This document shows positions 1 to 7,338 of a stretch of 57,075 nucleotides of DNA, one piece after another; the first letter of the stretch is position 1; each line of letters begins with the position of its first letter. The position numbers and the translations under genes are program-made. The notes beneath the pieces are model-generated. The model was not told the DNA's origin. It was given only the letters and a program-made list of their open reading frames with translations, and made no database searches. Source of the DNA: Methylobacterium sp. W2. Its GTDB lineage: Bacteria > Pseudomonadota > Alphaproteobacteria > Rhizobiales > Beijerinckiaceae. The DNA lies in contig NZ_VMOA01000037.1 in assembly GCF_020662345.1 (NCBI RefSeq), positions 1-57,075 on the forward strand, read 5' to 3'.

Positions 1-53
1 AGATTGGGTCGTCGGCGCCTGCGGCGGTTGGAGCCGGGCGCCTGATACCAAGT

Positions 54-89
54 CTCACTGATCCTGACCCATAGATCAGGATCAGTGAG
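54..89. repeat. Perfect 14-bp inverted repeat
   Basis: Arms 54-67 and 76-89 (CTCACTGATCCTGA and its exact complement) flank an 8-base loop. No T-run follows on either strand, so it is not a typical intrinsic terminator. It lies beyond the 3' end of hpnK. It could be an extragenic palindromic repeat or the end of a transcript arriving from outside the window. The structure is certain and the function unknown. Confidence 0.6.
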
Positions 90-125
90 GTCCGGCGGAC
101 GACCGCCGCCGCGCCGTCGCGCGGG

Positions 126-158
126 CAGGTCTCGATGAGGCAGGCACATCGAGGCCTG
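126..158 (-). terminator. Hairpin just past hpnK, terminator-like
   Basis: Arms 126-137 and 147-158 form a 12-bp stem with one G-T pair and a 9-base loop, starting a few bases beyond the hpnK stop on its strand. There is no clear T-tract, so it may act only as a 3'-end stabiliser or a weak terminator. Confidence 0.4.
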
Positions 159-160
159 GA

Positions 161-1009
161 CTAAGAGAAGTCCGAAAACCCGCCCCTCACCGCCCCGGAT
201 TCCGCCAGGGCCGCGATCGTCTCCGGCGCGATCAGGGCATCGCACTCGGCCGCATAAGCATAGCCCGGCGCCTCGCCCGGAAAGCCGCCCCCGGTGGCGG
301 GATGGGTGTAGAGCTCGGTCAGGCCGTCGGGCAGGTGGCGCAGGAGCCCCGCGACGCGCCGCGGCGTCATCGCGCCGGACCACGCAAGCCCCAACGTGCG
401 ATCCGGGATCAGCAGGCCCGCCTGACGGGCTCGAACGGCGAGCAGGCCGGCCCAGGGGGCAATGTCGAGGGCCGGTTTTGGATTGGCCCCCGGCTCGGCG
501 GCGCGCAGCACGGCGCGAGGCTCGCGCGGCACTCGGATCGCTTGCATGCCGTAGCCGCGGCCGATCGCCAGGACGCGGCCGGCGATAAGCGGATGGACGT
601 GGAAATGCTTATGGGCGTTGACATGGTCGAGGGGGAGGCCCGTCGCCTTGTACGCCTCGAACTGCGCCGTGATTTCCGCCGAGAGCTGACGGCGCGCCGA
701 TGGCTTCACGGCGAGGTCGAGCCCGAGGCGGCCCATGTCGCTGCGGATGAGGCCATCCGGTCCGACGAGGTCGGGCAGGTCGGCGGCAGGCAGGGTCGGC
801 CACGCCTCCACTAGGACGAGGTGGAGGCCGACCCGCAGGGACGGCAGGCGTCCGGCGCGAGCGACCGCATCCGCGGCGGCGGGCGCGCCCACCATCAGGC
901 TGGCGGCTGTGAGGATGCCCTCGCGATGGGCCTGCTCCACCGCCTCGTTGACCGCCAGGCTCAAGCCGAAATCATCGGCGGTGACGATCAGGCGTTTCTT
1001 AATGGCCAC
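161..1009 (-). CDS. hpnK: HpnK, hopanoid glucosaminyl deacetylase (YdjC/ChbG family)
   Basis: A 282-residue cytosolic ChbG/YdjC-fold deacetylase. In hopanoid synthesis HpnK removes the acetyl group from N-acetylglucosaminyl-bacteriohopanetetrol made by HpnI, giving the glucosaminyl form that HpnJ acts on. Visible motifs are the metal-binding TADDFG near the N terminus and NAHKHFHVH in the middle. The start is GTG at 1009, chosen because GAGGA sits 6-10 bases upstream and family members begin at this IKKRLIVTADD stretch. Reading further upstream gives only an unrelated extension. The GAGGA lies inside the last codons of a short ORF ending at 1012, so translation may be coupled. An intrinsic terminator separates this gene from hpnJ, unlike the rest of the block. 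Confidence 0.92.
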   Translation of the reverse strand: MAIKKRLIVTADDFGLSLAVNEAVEQAHREGILTAASLMVGAPAAADAVARAGRLPSLRVGLHLVLVEAWPTLPAADLPDLVGPDGLIRSDMGRLGLDLAVKPSARRQLSAEITAQFEAYKATGLPLDHVNAHKHFHVHPLIAGRVLAIGRGYGMQAIRVPREPRAVLRAAEPGANPKPALDIAPWAGLLAVRARQAGLLIPDRTLGLAWSGAMTPRRVAGLLRHLPDGLTELYTHPATGGGFPGEAPGYAYAAECDALIAPETIAALAESGAVRGGFSDFS

Positions 1010-1011
1010 GC

Positions 1012-1140
1012 TCAGTCCTCGTTGGGGTAAGCCGCGCCGCCACCGGGCGTCCATGCGGCAACGGCTTTGCTGCCGAGCACCAGGGTCGCTCCGCCCTCGC
1101 CGCCCGACGTCGAGAGCACCTGGACCAGGCGCCGGTTCAT
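1012..1140 (-). CDS. Possible 42-aa leader ORF before hpnK
   Basis: This short frame starts at ATG 1140 (AAGGA about 11 bases upstream) and stops with TGA at 1014-1012, two bases before the hpnK GTG. Its last two sense codons carry the hpnK ribosome site. The product (MNRRLVQVLSTSGG...AAYPNED) resembles nothing I recognise; it is Gly/Ala-rich and has no membrane segment. It could be a leader that couples translation into hpnK, or merely a chance frame in the 247-bp hpnJ-hpnK gap. Confidence 0.35.
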   Translation of the reverse strand: MNRRLVQVLSTSGGEGGATLVLGSKAVAAWTPGGGAAYPNED

Positions 1141-1200
1141 GAGTCCGTATTGTCCTTCAGCAGCCGGGCCGAATTGGCCCGGGAGCGAAGGGCGGTCTGC

Positions 1201-1233
1201 AAACAAAAACGGCCGGGCAGCGAGCCCGGCCGT
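1201..1233 (-). terminator. Intrinsic terminator between hpnJ and hpnK
   Basis: A perfect 10-bp GC stem (1209-1218 with 1224-1233, loop of 5) is followed on the minus strand by TTTTTGTTT, the form of a rho-independent terminator. It sits about 24 bases after the hpnJ stop, so hpnK either has its own promoter or depends on read-through. Confidence 0.8.
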
Positions 1234-1256
1234 CATGTGTCCCTGCAAACGGACGT

Positions 1257-2690
1257 TCAGGCGGCCTTGGCGGTGCCCTGGCGCTCCTTGAGGAAGCGGT
1301 AGAACTCCACGCCCTCGCGCAGGCGGCGCTTCATCATGTCGGGCGAGCGGACCATCTCGGAGACGATGGAGGCGATCTTCGGGGCGCGGAAATAGAACTT
1401 CCGGTAGAACTCCTCCACCGCCGCGAAGATCTCCGAATGCGACAGGTGCGGGTAGTGGAGCGGCGCGATCTGCACGCCGTTCTCGTCGACGAGTTCGGCG
1501 TTCGCGATGTCGAGCCAGCCGTTCTCCACGGCCTGCTTGTAGAGGAAGGTGCCCGGATAGGGGGCTGCCAGCGATGCCTGGATCGTATGCGGGTTGATGC
1601 GCTTGGCGAAGGCGATCGTCTCTTGGATCGTCTCACGGGTTTCGCCGGGCAGGCCGACGATGAAGGTGCCGTGGATGGCGATGCCGAGGTCGTGGCAATC
1701 CTTGGTGAACCGCTCGGCCACCTCGACGCGCATGCCCTTCTTGATGTTGTTGAGGATCTGCTGGTTGCCGGATTCATAGCCGACGAGGAGCAGGCGCAGG
1801 CCGTTCTCCTTGAGCACCTTCAGGGTATCGCGCGGAACGTTCGCCTTGGCGTTGCACGACCAGGTGACGCCGAGCTTGCCGAGTTCGCGGGCGATCTCCT
1901 CGGCGCGCGGCAGGTTGTCGGTGAAGGTGTCGTCGTCGAAGAAGAACTCCTTCGTCTGCGGGAACTCCTTCAGGCAGTACTTGATCTCCTCGATCACATG
2001 CGCGACCGAGCGGGTGCGGTAGGTGTGACCGCCCACCGTCTGGGGCCAGAGGCAGAAGGTGCAGCGGCTCTTGCAGCCACGGCCGGAATAGAACGAGATG
2101 TAGGGGTGCTTCAGGTACCCGATGAAGTACTTCTCCATCTGGAGATCGCGCTTGTAGACGCTCGTGACGAACGGAAGCTGGTCCATGTCGGTCATGATCT
2201 CGCGGTCCACGTTGTGGATCACGACACCGTTGGCGTCCCGGTAGGACAGGCCCTTGATCTCGGACATCGGGGTGCCGTCGGCGACTTCCTTGACGGTGAA
2301 GTCGAACTCGTTGCGGGCACAAAAATCGATGCAGGGGGCCTGGGCCATGGCGCCGGCCGCGTCGACCGCGACCTTGGCGCCGATGAGCCCGGCGATGAGC
2401 TTGGGGTTGGCGGCCTTGAGCGCCTCGACGGTCTTCACGTCGGACTTGAACGAGGGCACCGAGGTGTGAAGCACCACGAGGTCGAAATCATGGGCCTGGG
2501 CCACGATCTCGGCGAGCTTGATGTTGTGCGGGGGCGCGTCGATCAGCTTCGAGTTCGGCACCAGGGCCGCCGGCTGGGCCAGCCAGGTCGGGTACCAGAA
2601 TGACTTGATCTCGCGCTTGGCCTGGTAGCGGGAGCCCGCGCCGCCGTCGAAACCGTCGAAGGTGGGAGCCTGGAGGAAAAGCGTGCGCAT
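1257..2690 (-). CDS. hpnJ: HpnJ, B12-binding-domain radical SAM hopanoid enzyme
   Basis: A 477-residue member of the cobalamin-binding-domain radical SAM class. Genetic work on hopanoids assigns HpnJ to conversion of the glucosaminyl group to the cyclitol ether. The N-terminal roughly 150 residues fit a B12-binding fold, and the radical SAM cluster motif CKSRCTFC gives cysteines at about 206, 210 and 213. The start at ATG 2690 (MRTLFLQAP) is preferred over an in-frame TTG at 2699, because TGAGG is too close to the TTG and family members begin with this hydrophobic strand. hpnI ends 58 bases upstream on the same strand, and a strong terminator follows the stop. Confidence 0.95.
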   Translation of the reverse strand: MRTLFLQAPTFDGFDGGAGSRYQAKREIKSFWYPTWLAQPAALVPNSKLIDAPPHNIKLAEIVAQAHDFDLVVLHTSVPSFKSDVKTVEALKAANPKLIAGLIGAKVAVDAAGAMAQAPCIDFCARNEFDFTVKEVADGTPMSEIKGLSYRDANGVVIHNVDREIMTDMDQLPFVTSVYKRDLQMEKYFIGYLKHPYISFYSGRGCKSRCTFCLWPQTVGGHTYRTRSVAHVIEEIKYCLKEFPQTKEFFFDDDTFTDNLPRAEEIARELGKLGVTWSCNAKANVPRDTLKVLKENGLRLLLVGYESGNQQILNNIKKGMRVEVAERFTKDCHDLGIAIHGTFIVGLPGETRETIQETIAFAKRINPHTIQASLAAPYPGTFLYKQAVENGWLDIANAELVDENGVQIAPLHYPHLSHSEIFAAVEEFYRKFYFRAPKIASIVSEMVRSPDMMKRRLREGVEFYRFLKERQGTAKAA

Positions 2691-2748
2691 GGGGTTCAAG
2701 GCCTCAGCGAGAAAGGAAAAAGGGCGGACGGGACGCTAAAAGCGAAGA

Positions 2749-3963
2749 TCAGAGCGAGGATGCACCAGCATCGTGGCCGAGGCTTCGCTCGGGGATCAGT
2801 GTGCCATCTGCAACCACCCGATAATCGTGACCTTTCCATGTCACCGCCCCCGAGACGAAGCTCCAGGAGAAGTTCATGAAGGAGAGGATGTCGCGAATCG
2901 GCAACAGCCAGTAGGGGTGCGGAGCGAGGCCGAAGGCGCGCTCCAGGCGGACGCAGAGGATGATGCGGCAGGCGAGCGCCAGCGCCGCAACCACGAGGCC
3001 GCTCGTATCGGCGCCGGGGATCAGGGCGCCAATGAGGGCCAGCGGGAAGGCGTGGGTGACGATGGAGCCGGCATAACCGGCCGGATCGACGTTGCGGATG
3101 GTCCGGTTCCAGCGCAGCTCGTGCTTCCACAGGCCGGCGAGATCGGTGTCGACGCAGGTATGCCCGATGGTGAAGGTCGGGATCGCCACGAGGCCGCCCT
3201 TGGCGCGCAGGGCCTCGCCCACGGCGTAATCGTCGGCGAGATCGTCGCGGAAGGCTTCGAAGCCACCCATCTCGGCGAGCGAGGTGGCGGTGAACGCGAT
3301 GGTGGAGCCAAAGCAGGGCTTGGCGAGGCCGAGCGAGGTGCCCATCACCACGTTGGGCAGGAACTGCACGTCGATGGCCAGCGCCGAGAGATGGGCCCAG
3401 ATTCCGCGATGGGCCGGCACGCCATGATAGAGGCAGGTGACGCCGTTCACGCCTGGCTGCCCGAGCTCGGCGACGATCCGTTCGAGGTAGTCGGGCCTCG
3501 CCACCATGTCGCTGTCGGCCAGCACGATCACGTCGTGGGCGATCTGGGCCGACATGTTGATGAGGTTGGAGACCTTGCGGTTCGAACCGTGCTGGCGCGC
3601 ATCGATGACGAGATCGAGCCTGAGGGCCGGATAGGCCTCGGTCAGGCGGCGCACCACGGCGATCGCCGGATCCGTGGCGTTCTGGACGCCGAACACCACC
3701 TGGACCGGTCCGGCGTAATCCTGACGGACGAAGGTTTCGAGGTTCTCGTAGAGATTGGGTTCCATGCCGCAAAGCGGCTTCAGGATGGTCACCGAGGGAC
3801 GCGCGGCGTTCGCCGCCATGACCGGGACGGGGCGGCGTGCGTAACGGCCCGCCAGGAAGGCAGCCGTCAACCCGTAGAGGCAGCCGGCCAGGGCCATGAG
3901 CTGGAACACGAGCGAGAGCCAGCTCAGGCTCGCCGAAGGCAGATCCGTCAAGGTGAAGTCCAT
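2749..3963 (-). CDS. hpnI: HpnI, hopanoid GlcNAc glycosyltransferase (GT21-like)
   Basis: A 404-residue membrane-bound glycosyltransferase related to ceramide glucosyltransferases. HpnI transfers N-acetylglucosamine to bacteriohopanetetrol, the first step of the glycosyl/cyclitol side chain. An N-terminal hydrophobic segment (about 13-38) is followed by the GT-A domain with the donor-binding DSD (VLADSDMVARPDYL), an acidic DDLADD motif and the processive-type HELRW box. Two or more C-terminal hydrophobic stretches then anchor it. It stands between hpnM (106 bases upstream) and hpnJ (58 bases downstream), consistent with one transcript. Confidence 0.94.
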   Translation of the reverse strand: MDFTLTDLPSASLSWLSLVFQLMALAGCLYGLTAAFLAGRYARRPVPVMAANAARPSVTILKPLCGMEPNLYENLETFVRQDYAGPVQVVFGVQNATDPAIAVVRRLTEAYPALRLDLVIDARQHGSNRKVSNLINMSAQIAHDVIVLADSDMVARPDYLERIVAELGQPGVNGVTCLYHGVPAHRGIWAHLSALAIDVQFLPNVVMGTSLGLAKPCFGSTIAFTATSLAEMGGFEAFRDDLADDYAVGEALRAKGGLVAIPTFTIGHTCVDTDLAGLWKHELRWNRTIRNVDPAGYAGSIVTHAFPLALIGALIPGADTSGLVVAALALACRIILCVRLERAFGLAPHPYWLLPIRDILSFMNFSWSFVSGAVTWKGHDYRVVADGTLIPERSLGHDAGASSL

Positions 3964-4069
3964 GATGGGCGAAGCTCGGTAACGGTTTGGATGAGGATGC
4001 CGCAGGGTCGGGGAGACCGCACGGGTGGGATCGCTGGGCCAGGCCCGGCGAGGGGCGTCTGGCCTGTGT

Positions 4070-4693
4070 CTAAGGCTTTGGTTTGGCGGCGAGCATCGCC
4101 GCCGTCCGGTCGCGAAGGAATTTCAGCAGGCTGTCCGCGCCGCCGCCCTTCAGCGGATCGGCGAAGCTGCCACGCATGGCGGCGATCTCGCTGACGTTGC
4201 CGTTGAGGTAGACGTCCTGGATCCGGTTGCCCGAGCCGACGAGGTAATCGATCTGCGAGGCGTCGCCCTCCGCATTGGCGACCTCGGTCTGGACCACGCG
4301 GTTCTGTCCGCGCGCCTCGCTCTCGGGCTTGACGTCGAACTTGCCGCCGGCGGCCTGGGACAGGCGGGTGGCATAGGTTGCGGTGAAATACTGTTTGAAG
4401 GCTTCCGTCAGCGCGCCCTGCTGCTCGGGCGTGAAGCCCTTCCACTTCCCGCCCACGGCGACCCGCGCCATGGTGGCAAAGTCCATGCTCTGGTCGAGGA
4501 CCGGGCCGATGACGAGCGCGCGGCTCTTCACGTCGGCCTCGGGCGCCTTGAGCGCGCCCTCGAAGCTCGCATAGAGCCCGCGCACGGTCTGCACCGCGGC
4601 ATCCTCGGCGGCGCGGACGGCCGTTCCCGACAGGAGGGTAACGGCGAGGAGGGTCGAGGCGGCGAGCCCCGATGCGAAGCCGCTCACGCGCAT
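4070..4693 (-). CDS. hpnM: HpnM, MlaC/Ttg2D-like periplasmic protein
   Basis: A 207-residue exported protein of the MlaC/Ttg2D lipid-binding family, the type named HpnM in hopanoid loci. A signal peptide (MRVSGFASGLAASTLLAVTL... with cleavage near AVRAAED) precedes a domain with the family pattern of an MDFATMARVAVGGKW-like stretch and a later YLVGSGNRIQDVYLNG stretch. By analogy with the Mla pathway it probably carries a lipid through the periplasm, perhaps hopanoids. Its ATG lies 10 bases inside the end of hpnL, so the two are translationally coupled. An open extension far upstream in this frame is only antisense-like sequence over hpnL. Confidence 0.92.
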   Translation of the reverse strand: MRVSGFASGLAASTLLAVTLLSGTAVRAAEDAAVQTVRGLYASFEGALKAPEADVKSRALVIGPVLDQSMDFATMARVAVGGKWKGFTPEQQGALTEAFKQYFTATYATRLSQAAGGKFDVKPESEARGQNRVVQTEVANAEGDASQIDYLVGSGNRIQDVYLNGNVSEIAAMRGSFADPLKGGGADSLLKFLRDRTAAMLAAKPKP

Positions 4694-5835
4694 TTCCGCA
4701 GCGTCCCCATATCGCTCTCCATCGACCGCAACACGGTGTGGTTTCCCACGAGATTGGCGGGCACCCGCGATACCGGCAGGGCGTCCAGGCTCACCGCCCG
4801 GGCGATGTCGCCTCCGGCCTTCGATATCCCCGGCTCCACCGATACCGGGTCCGGAGACGTTCGGTCTTCCGTGTCCGGTGCGTCCGTCTTGCCTTCCATG
4901 AAGTGCCAGGCCACCAGACCGGGCACGCCGACCATGAGATCGGCCAGACGCTTCACCAGGGACAGCGCCAGGGCGGCCTCGGCGGGAATGTCGAAGATCG
5001 CGCAGAGAGCGATGAGGCCGCCTTCCTGGGCGCCAAGCGCCCCGGGCACCGCGAAGGCGGCGCCGCGGACCGCCTGGGCCAGACTCTCGATGACGATGGC
5101 TTCGGCCACGGTCACCGGATAGCCCATGAAATGCAGGGCCACGTAGACCTCGGCCGCGCCGATGATCCAGCCGATCAGGTGCACGCCCATGGCGCCGATG
5201 ACCCGCTTGGGCGAGGAATAAAGTCTGCGCAGGCCGTCGTAGAGCACGTCGACCGCGCCCAGGGCCCGCCATTCGCGGGCGGCGGCGAAGCGGTTCAGCA
5301 TGGCCTGGATGACCCGGTGACCACTGCGGCGCTGGATCAGGAAGAAGGCGCCGAGGGCCGGCGCGGCGATGGCGAGACCGCCGGCGACGGTGCGCACCAC
5401 CGGACCGTCGCCATGCAGCCAGGCGAGGAGGGCGACGCCGCCGACCGTGAAGAGGAACTGGGTGACGGCCTGCGTCATCAGGTCGACGAACATGCTGGCG
5501 CCGGCAAGGCCACCCGTCACGCCGCGCTGAGCCAGGAGCCGCGCGCCGACGAAGTCGCCGCCGACCTGGGCCACGGGAAGGAGCGTGTTGATGCCCTCGC
5601 GGACGAAGCGCAGGGAGACGCAGTCCCACAGGCTCGGGCGTCCGGCCCGCGGGAACACGGCGAACCAGCCGAGGCCGGCCCAGCCCACCGCGACGGCGCG
5701 GACCACCACGACGATGGCGGCGCCCCAGCCGGCGCTCACCACCGCGGCGCCGACGTCATCCAGTCCCGATGACAAGAACAGGCCTGCAACCGTGCAGAGG
5801 CCGACGATGAGGGCCAATGTCGTCAGACGCTTCAT
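4684..5835 (-). CDS. hpnL: HpnL, LPG synthase-like integral membrane protein
   Basis: A 383-residue multi-pass protein of the UPF0104/lysylphosphatidylglycerol-synthase transmembrane family, the type called HpnL in hopanoid clusters. About eight hydrophobic segments are visible, with the family-typical VREGINTLLPVAQVGGDFVG and GALGAQEGG stretches. About 60 polar C-terminal residues follow the last helix. Its precise activity is not settled; a role in hopanoid handling or transport is inferred from genomic linkage. It is the first gene of the minus-strand block, with AAGGGGGA just upstream of ATG 5835, and hpnM overlaps its end. Confidence 0.92.
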   Translation of the reverse strand: MKRLTTLALIVGLCTVAGLFLSSGLDDVGAAVVSAGWGAAIVVVVRAVAVGWAGLGWFAVFPRAGRPSLWDCVSLRFVREGINTLLPVAQVGGDFVGARLLAQRGVTGGLAGASMFVDLMTQAVTQFLFTVGGVALLAWLHGDGPVVRTVAGGLAIAAPALGAFFLIQRRSGHRVIQAMLNRFAAAREWRALGAVDVLYDGLRRLYSSPKRVIGAMGVHLIGWIIGAAEVYVALHFMGYPVTVAEAIVIESLAQAVRGAAFAVPGALGAQEGGLIALCAIFDIPAEAALALSLVKRLADLMVGVPGLVAWHFMEGKTDAPDTEDRTSPDPVSVEPGISKAGGDIARAVSLDALPVSRVPANLVGNHTVLRSMESDMGTLRKCA

Positions 5836-5950
5836 GATCCCCCTTCGACCGTCGGCGCGGACGATTTTTTAGAGAAATTCACCGACCCTCCGGACGAAAA
5901 ACCTTCCGGAAAACGTTGGCATCATCGGAAGTTGCAGCTTTGGATTTCGT

Positions 5951-5970
5951 TGTCTATCACCCGATAGACA
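5951..5970. promoter_or_regulatory. 20-bp perfect palindrome between hpnL and the amidinotransferase
   Basis: TGTCTATC and GATAGACA surround a 4-base ACCC centre. The site is 74 bases upstream of the amidinotransferase ATG and 115 bases upstream of the hpnL ATG, in the only gap between the divergent units. Its symmetry and size fit a dimeric repressor or activator operator. No regulator gene is adjacent. Confidence 0.5.
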
Positions 5971-6044
5971 CAGTGCGGGCCAAAGCGGCGATGGGGCGTG
6001 AGCCTCGAAGAAACAGCCGCATCAAAGGCGCGACCAAGGGACGA

Positions 6045-7229
6045 ATGATGGACCGCGAAGCTTTCACCACGGCCGGGGATGCCGTGCTCGCCGACGCGCA
6101 GATCGATGCTTACGACACCAGCTCGGCTCCCTATCGCGGCACCCCCGCCCCGAAATCGCCGGTCATGGCATGGAACGAGTGGGACCCTCTGGAGGAGGTC
6201 ATCGTCGGCAGCCTCGACGGCGCGACCATCCCCTCCCACCACCTCACGGTGATCTTCAACCTGCCGCGCGCCGCGCAGCCGTTCTATCGGTTCGCCGCGG
6301 GTTTCCGCTATCCGAAGTTCATGAAGAAGCTGGCCCAGGCCGAGCTCGACAACTTCATCACGATCCTCGCCGGCGAGGGCGTGAAGGTGCGCCGTCCCGA
6401 TACGGTGGACTTCTCGCGCAAGTACAACGCACCGCGCTGGTCATCCCGCGGCTTCTGCGTCGCCTGCCCGCGCGACCCCTACCTCGTCATCGGCGACGAG
6501 ATCATCGAGAGCCCGATGTGCTGGCGCTCGCGCTATTTCGAGGGCGACGCCTACCGCTCGCTGTTCAAGGAATATTTTCGTAACGGTGCGCGCTGGACCT
6601 CGGCGCCCCGGCCGCAATTGACGGACGAGCTCTACAATTACGATTATCGCGTGCCGAACCTGAAGGCCGGCGAGCCGATGCAGTTCACGGTCAACGAGTT
6701 CGAGCCGGTCTTCGACGCAGCCGATTTCGTCCGCTGCGGCCGCGACCTCTTCGTCACCCGCTCCAACGTGACCAACCTCATGGGCATCGAATGGCTGCGC
6801 CGCCATCTCGGCTCGGGTTTCCGTATCCACGAAATCGAGAGCCGCTGCCCGCAGCCGATGCATATCGACTCGTCCTTCATGCCGCTGGCGCCGGGCAAGG
6901 TGCTGGTGAACCCGGACTATATCGACGTCGAGAAGCTCCCGGCCGTGCTGAAGAAGTGGGACGTGCTGATCGCGCCCCGCCCCGACCCGGTGGAGGGCTT
7001 CATGAGCAAGATCTCGATGTGCTCGCCGTGGACCTCGATCAACGTGCTCGCCATCGACGAAAAGAAGATCGTCGTCGATGCGAGCCAGCCGACCTTGATC
7101 AAGGCCCTGAAGGATTGGGGCTTCGATCCGATCCCGGCGCCGTTCCTGTCCTACGGGCCGTTCGGCGGCTCGTTCCACTGCGCGACCCTCGATGTGCGCC
7201 GGCGCGGTGCGTTGAAGTCCTACTTCTAG
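6045..7229 (+). CDS. Glycine amidinotransferase-like (AGAT/StrB1) enzyme
   Basis: A 394-residue amidinotransferase of the arginine:glycine/inosamine-phosphate family, which moves an amidino group from arginine to an amine through a cysteine intermediate. The triad is clear: Asp224 in FEPVFDAADF, His273 in PMHIDSSF and Cys379 in GGSFHCATLDVRRRG. These stretches are strikingly like vertebrate AGAT, including Met just before the catalytic His. ATG 6045 (MMDREAF) is chosen because AAGGGA lies 3-9 bases upstream; 43 more codons are open upstream without a ribosome site. It diverges from the hopanoid genes and is followed by a strong terminator, so it is probably a single transcription unit. The acceptor is unknown. 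Guanidinylation of the amino cyclitol of hopanoids is my inference; guanidinoacetate or another amine remains possible. Confidence 0.88.
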   Translation: MMDREAFTTAGDAVLADAQIDAYDTSSAPYRGTPAPKSPVMAWNEWDPLEEVIVGSLDGATIPSHHLTVIFNLPRAAQPFYRFAAGFRYPKFMKKLAQAELDNFITILAGEGVKVRRPDTVDFSRKYNAPRWSSRGFCVACPRDPYLVIGDEIIESPMCWRSRYFEGDAYRSLFKEYFRNGARWTSAPRPQLTDELYNYDYRVPNLKAGEPMQFTVNEFEPVFDAADFVRCGRDLFVTRSNVTNLMGIEWLRRHLGSGFRIHEIESRCPQPMHIDSSFMPLAPGKVLVNPDYIDVEKLPAVLKKWDVLIAPRPDPVEGFMSKISMCSPWTSINVLAIDEKKIVVDASQPTLIKALKDWGFDPIPAPFLSYGPFGGSFHCATLDVRRRGALKSYF

Positions 7230-7238
7230 CCTGCGAAT

Positions 7239-7272
7239 CGCTTCGGCGCGCCTGTCGCGCCGAAGCGTCTTT
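7239..7272 (+). terminator. Intrinsic terminator after the amidinotransferase
   Basis: A perfect 12-bp stem (7239-7250 with 7256-7267, CGCTTCGGCGCG) with a 5-base loop is followed by TCTTT. It starts 9 bases after the stop codon. Confidence 0.85.
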
Positions 7273-7338
7273 CCGGCGGTGCCAACATAGGTCTATCGTC
7301 ACGTCGGGTTTGTCGTGATGCGTTAGGGAATCGTGTCT

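Noticed and set aside
2773..4194. 473-codon plus-strand frame opposite hpnI
   Set aside because: Antisense shadow; hpnI on the other strand has complete glycosyltransferase motifs and sits in a coherent operon.
4694..5629. Long N-terminal extension of the HpnM frame
   Set aside because: It lies inside hpnL in another frame and is Arg/Gly/Pro-rich; the signal peptide at 4693 marks the true start.
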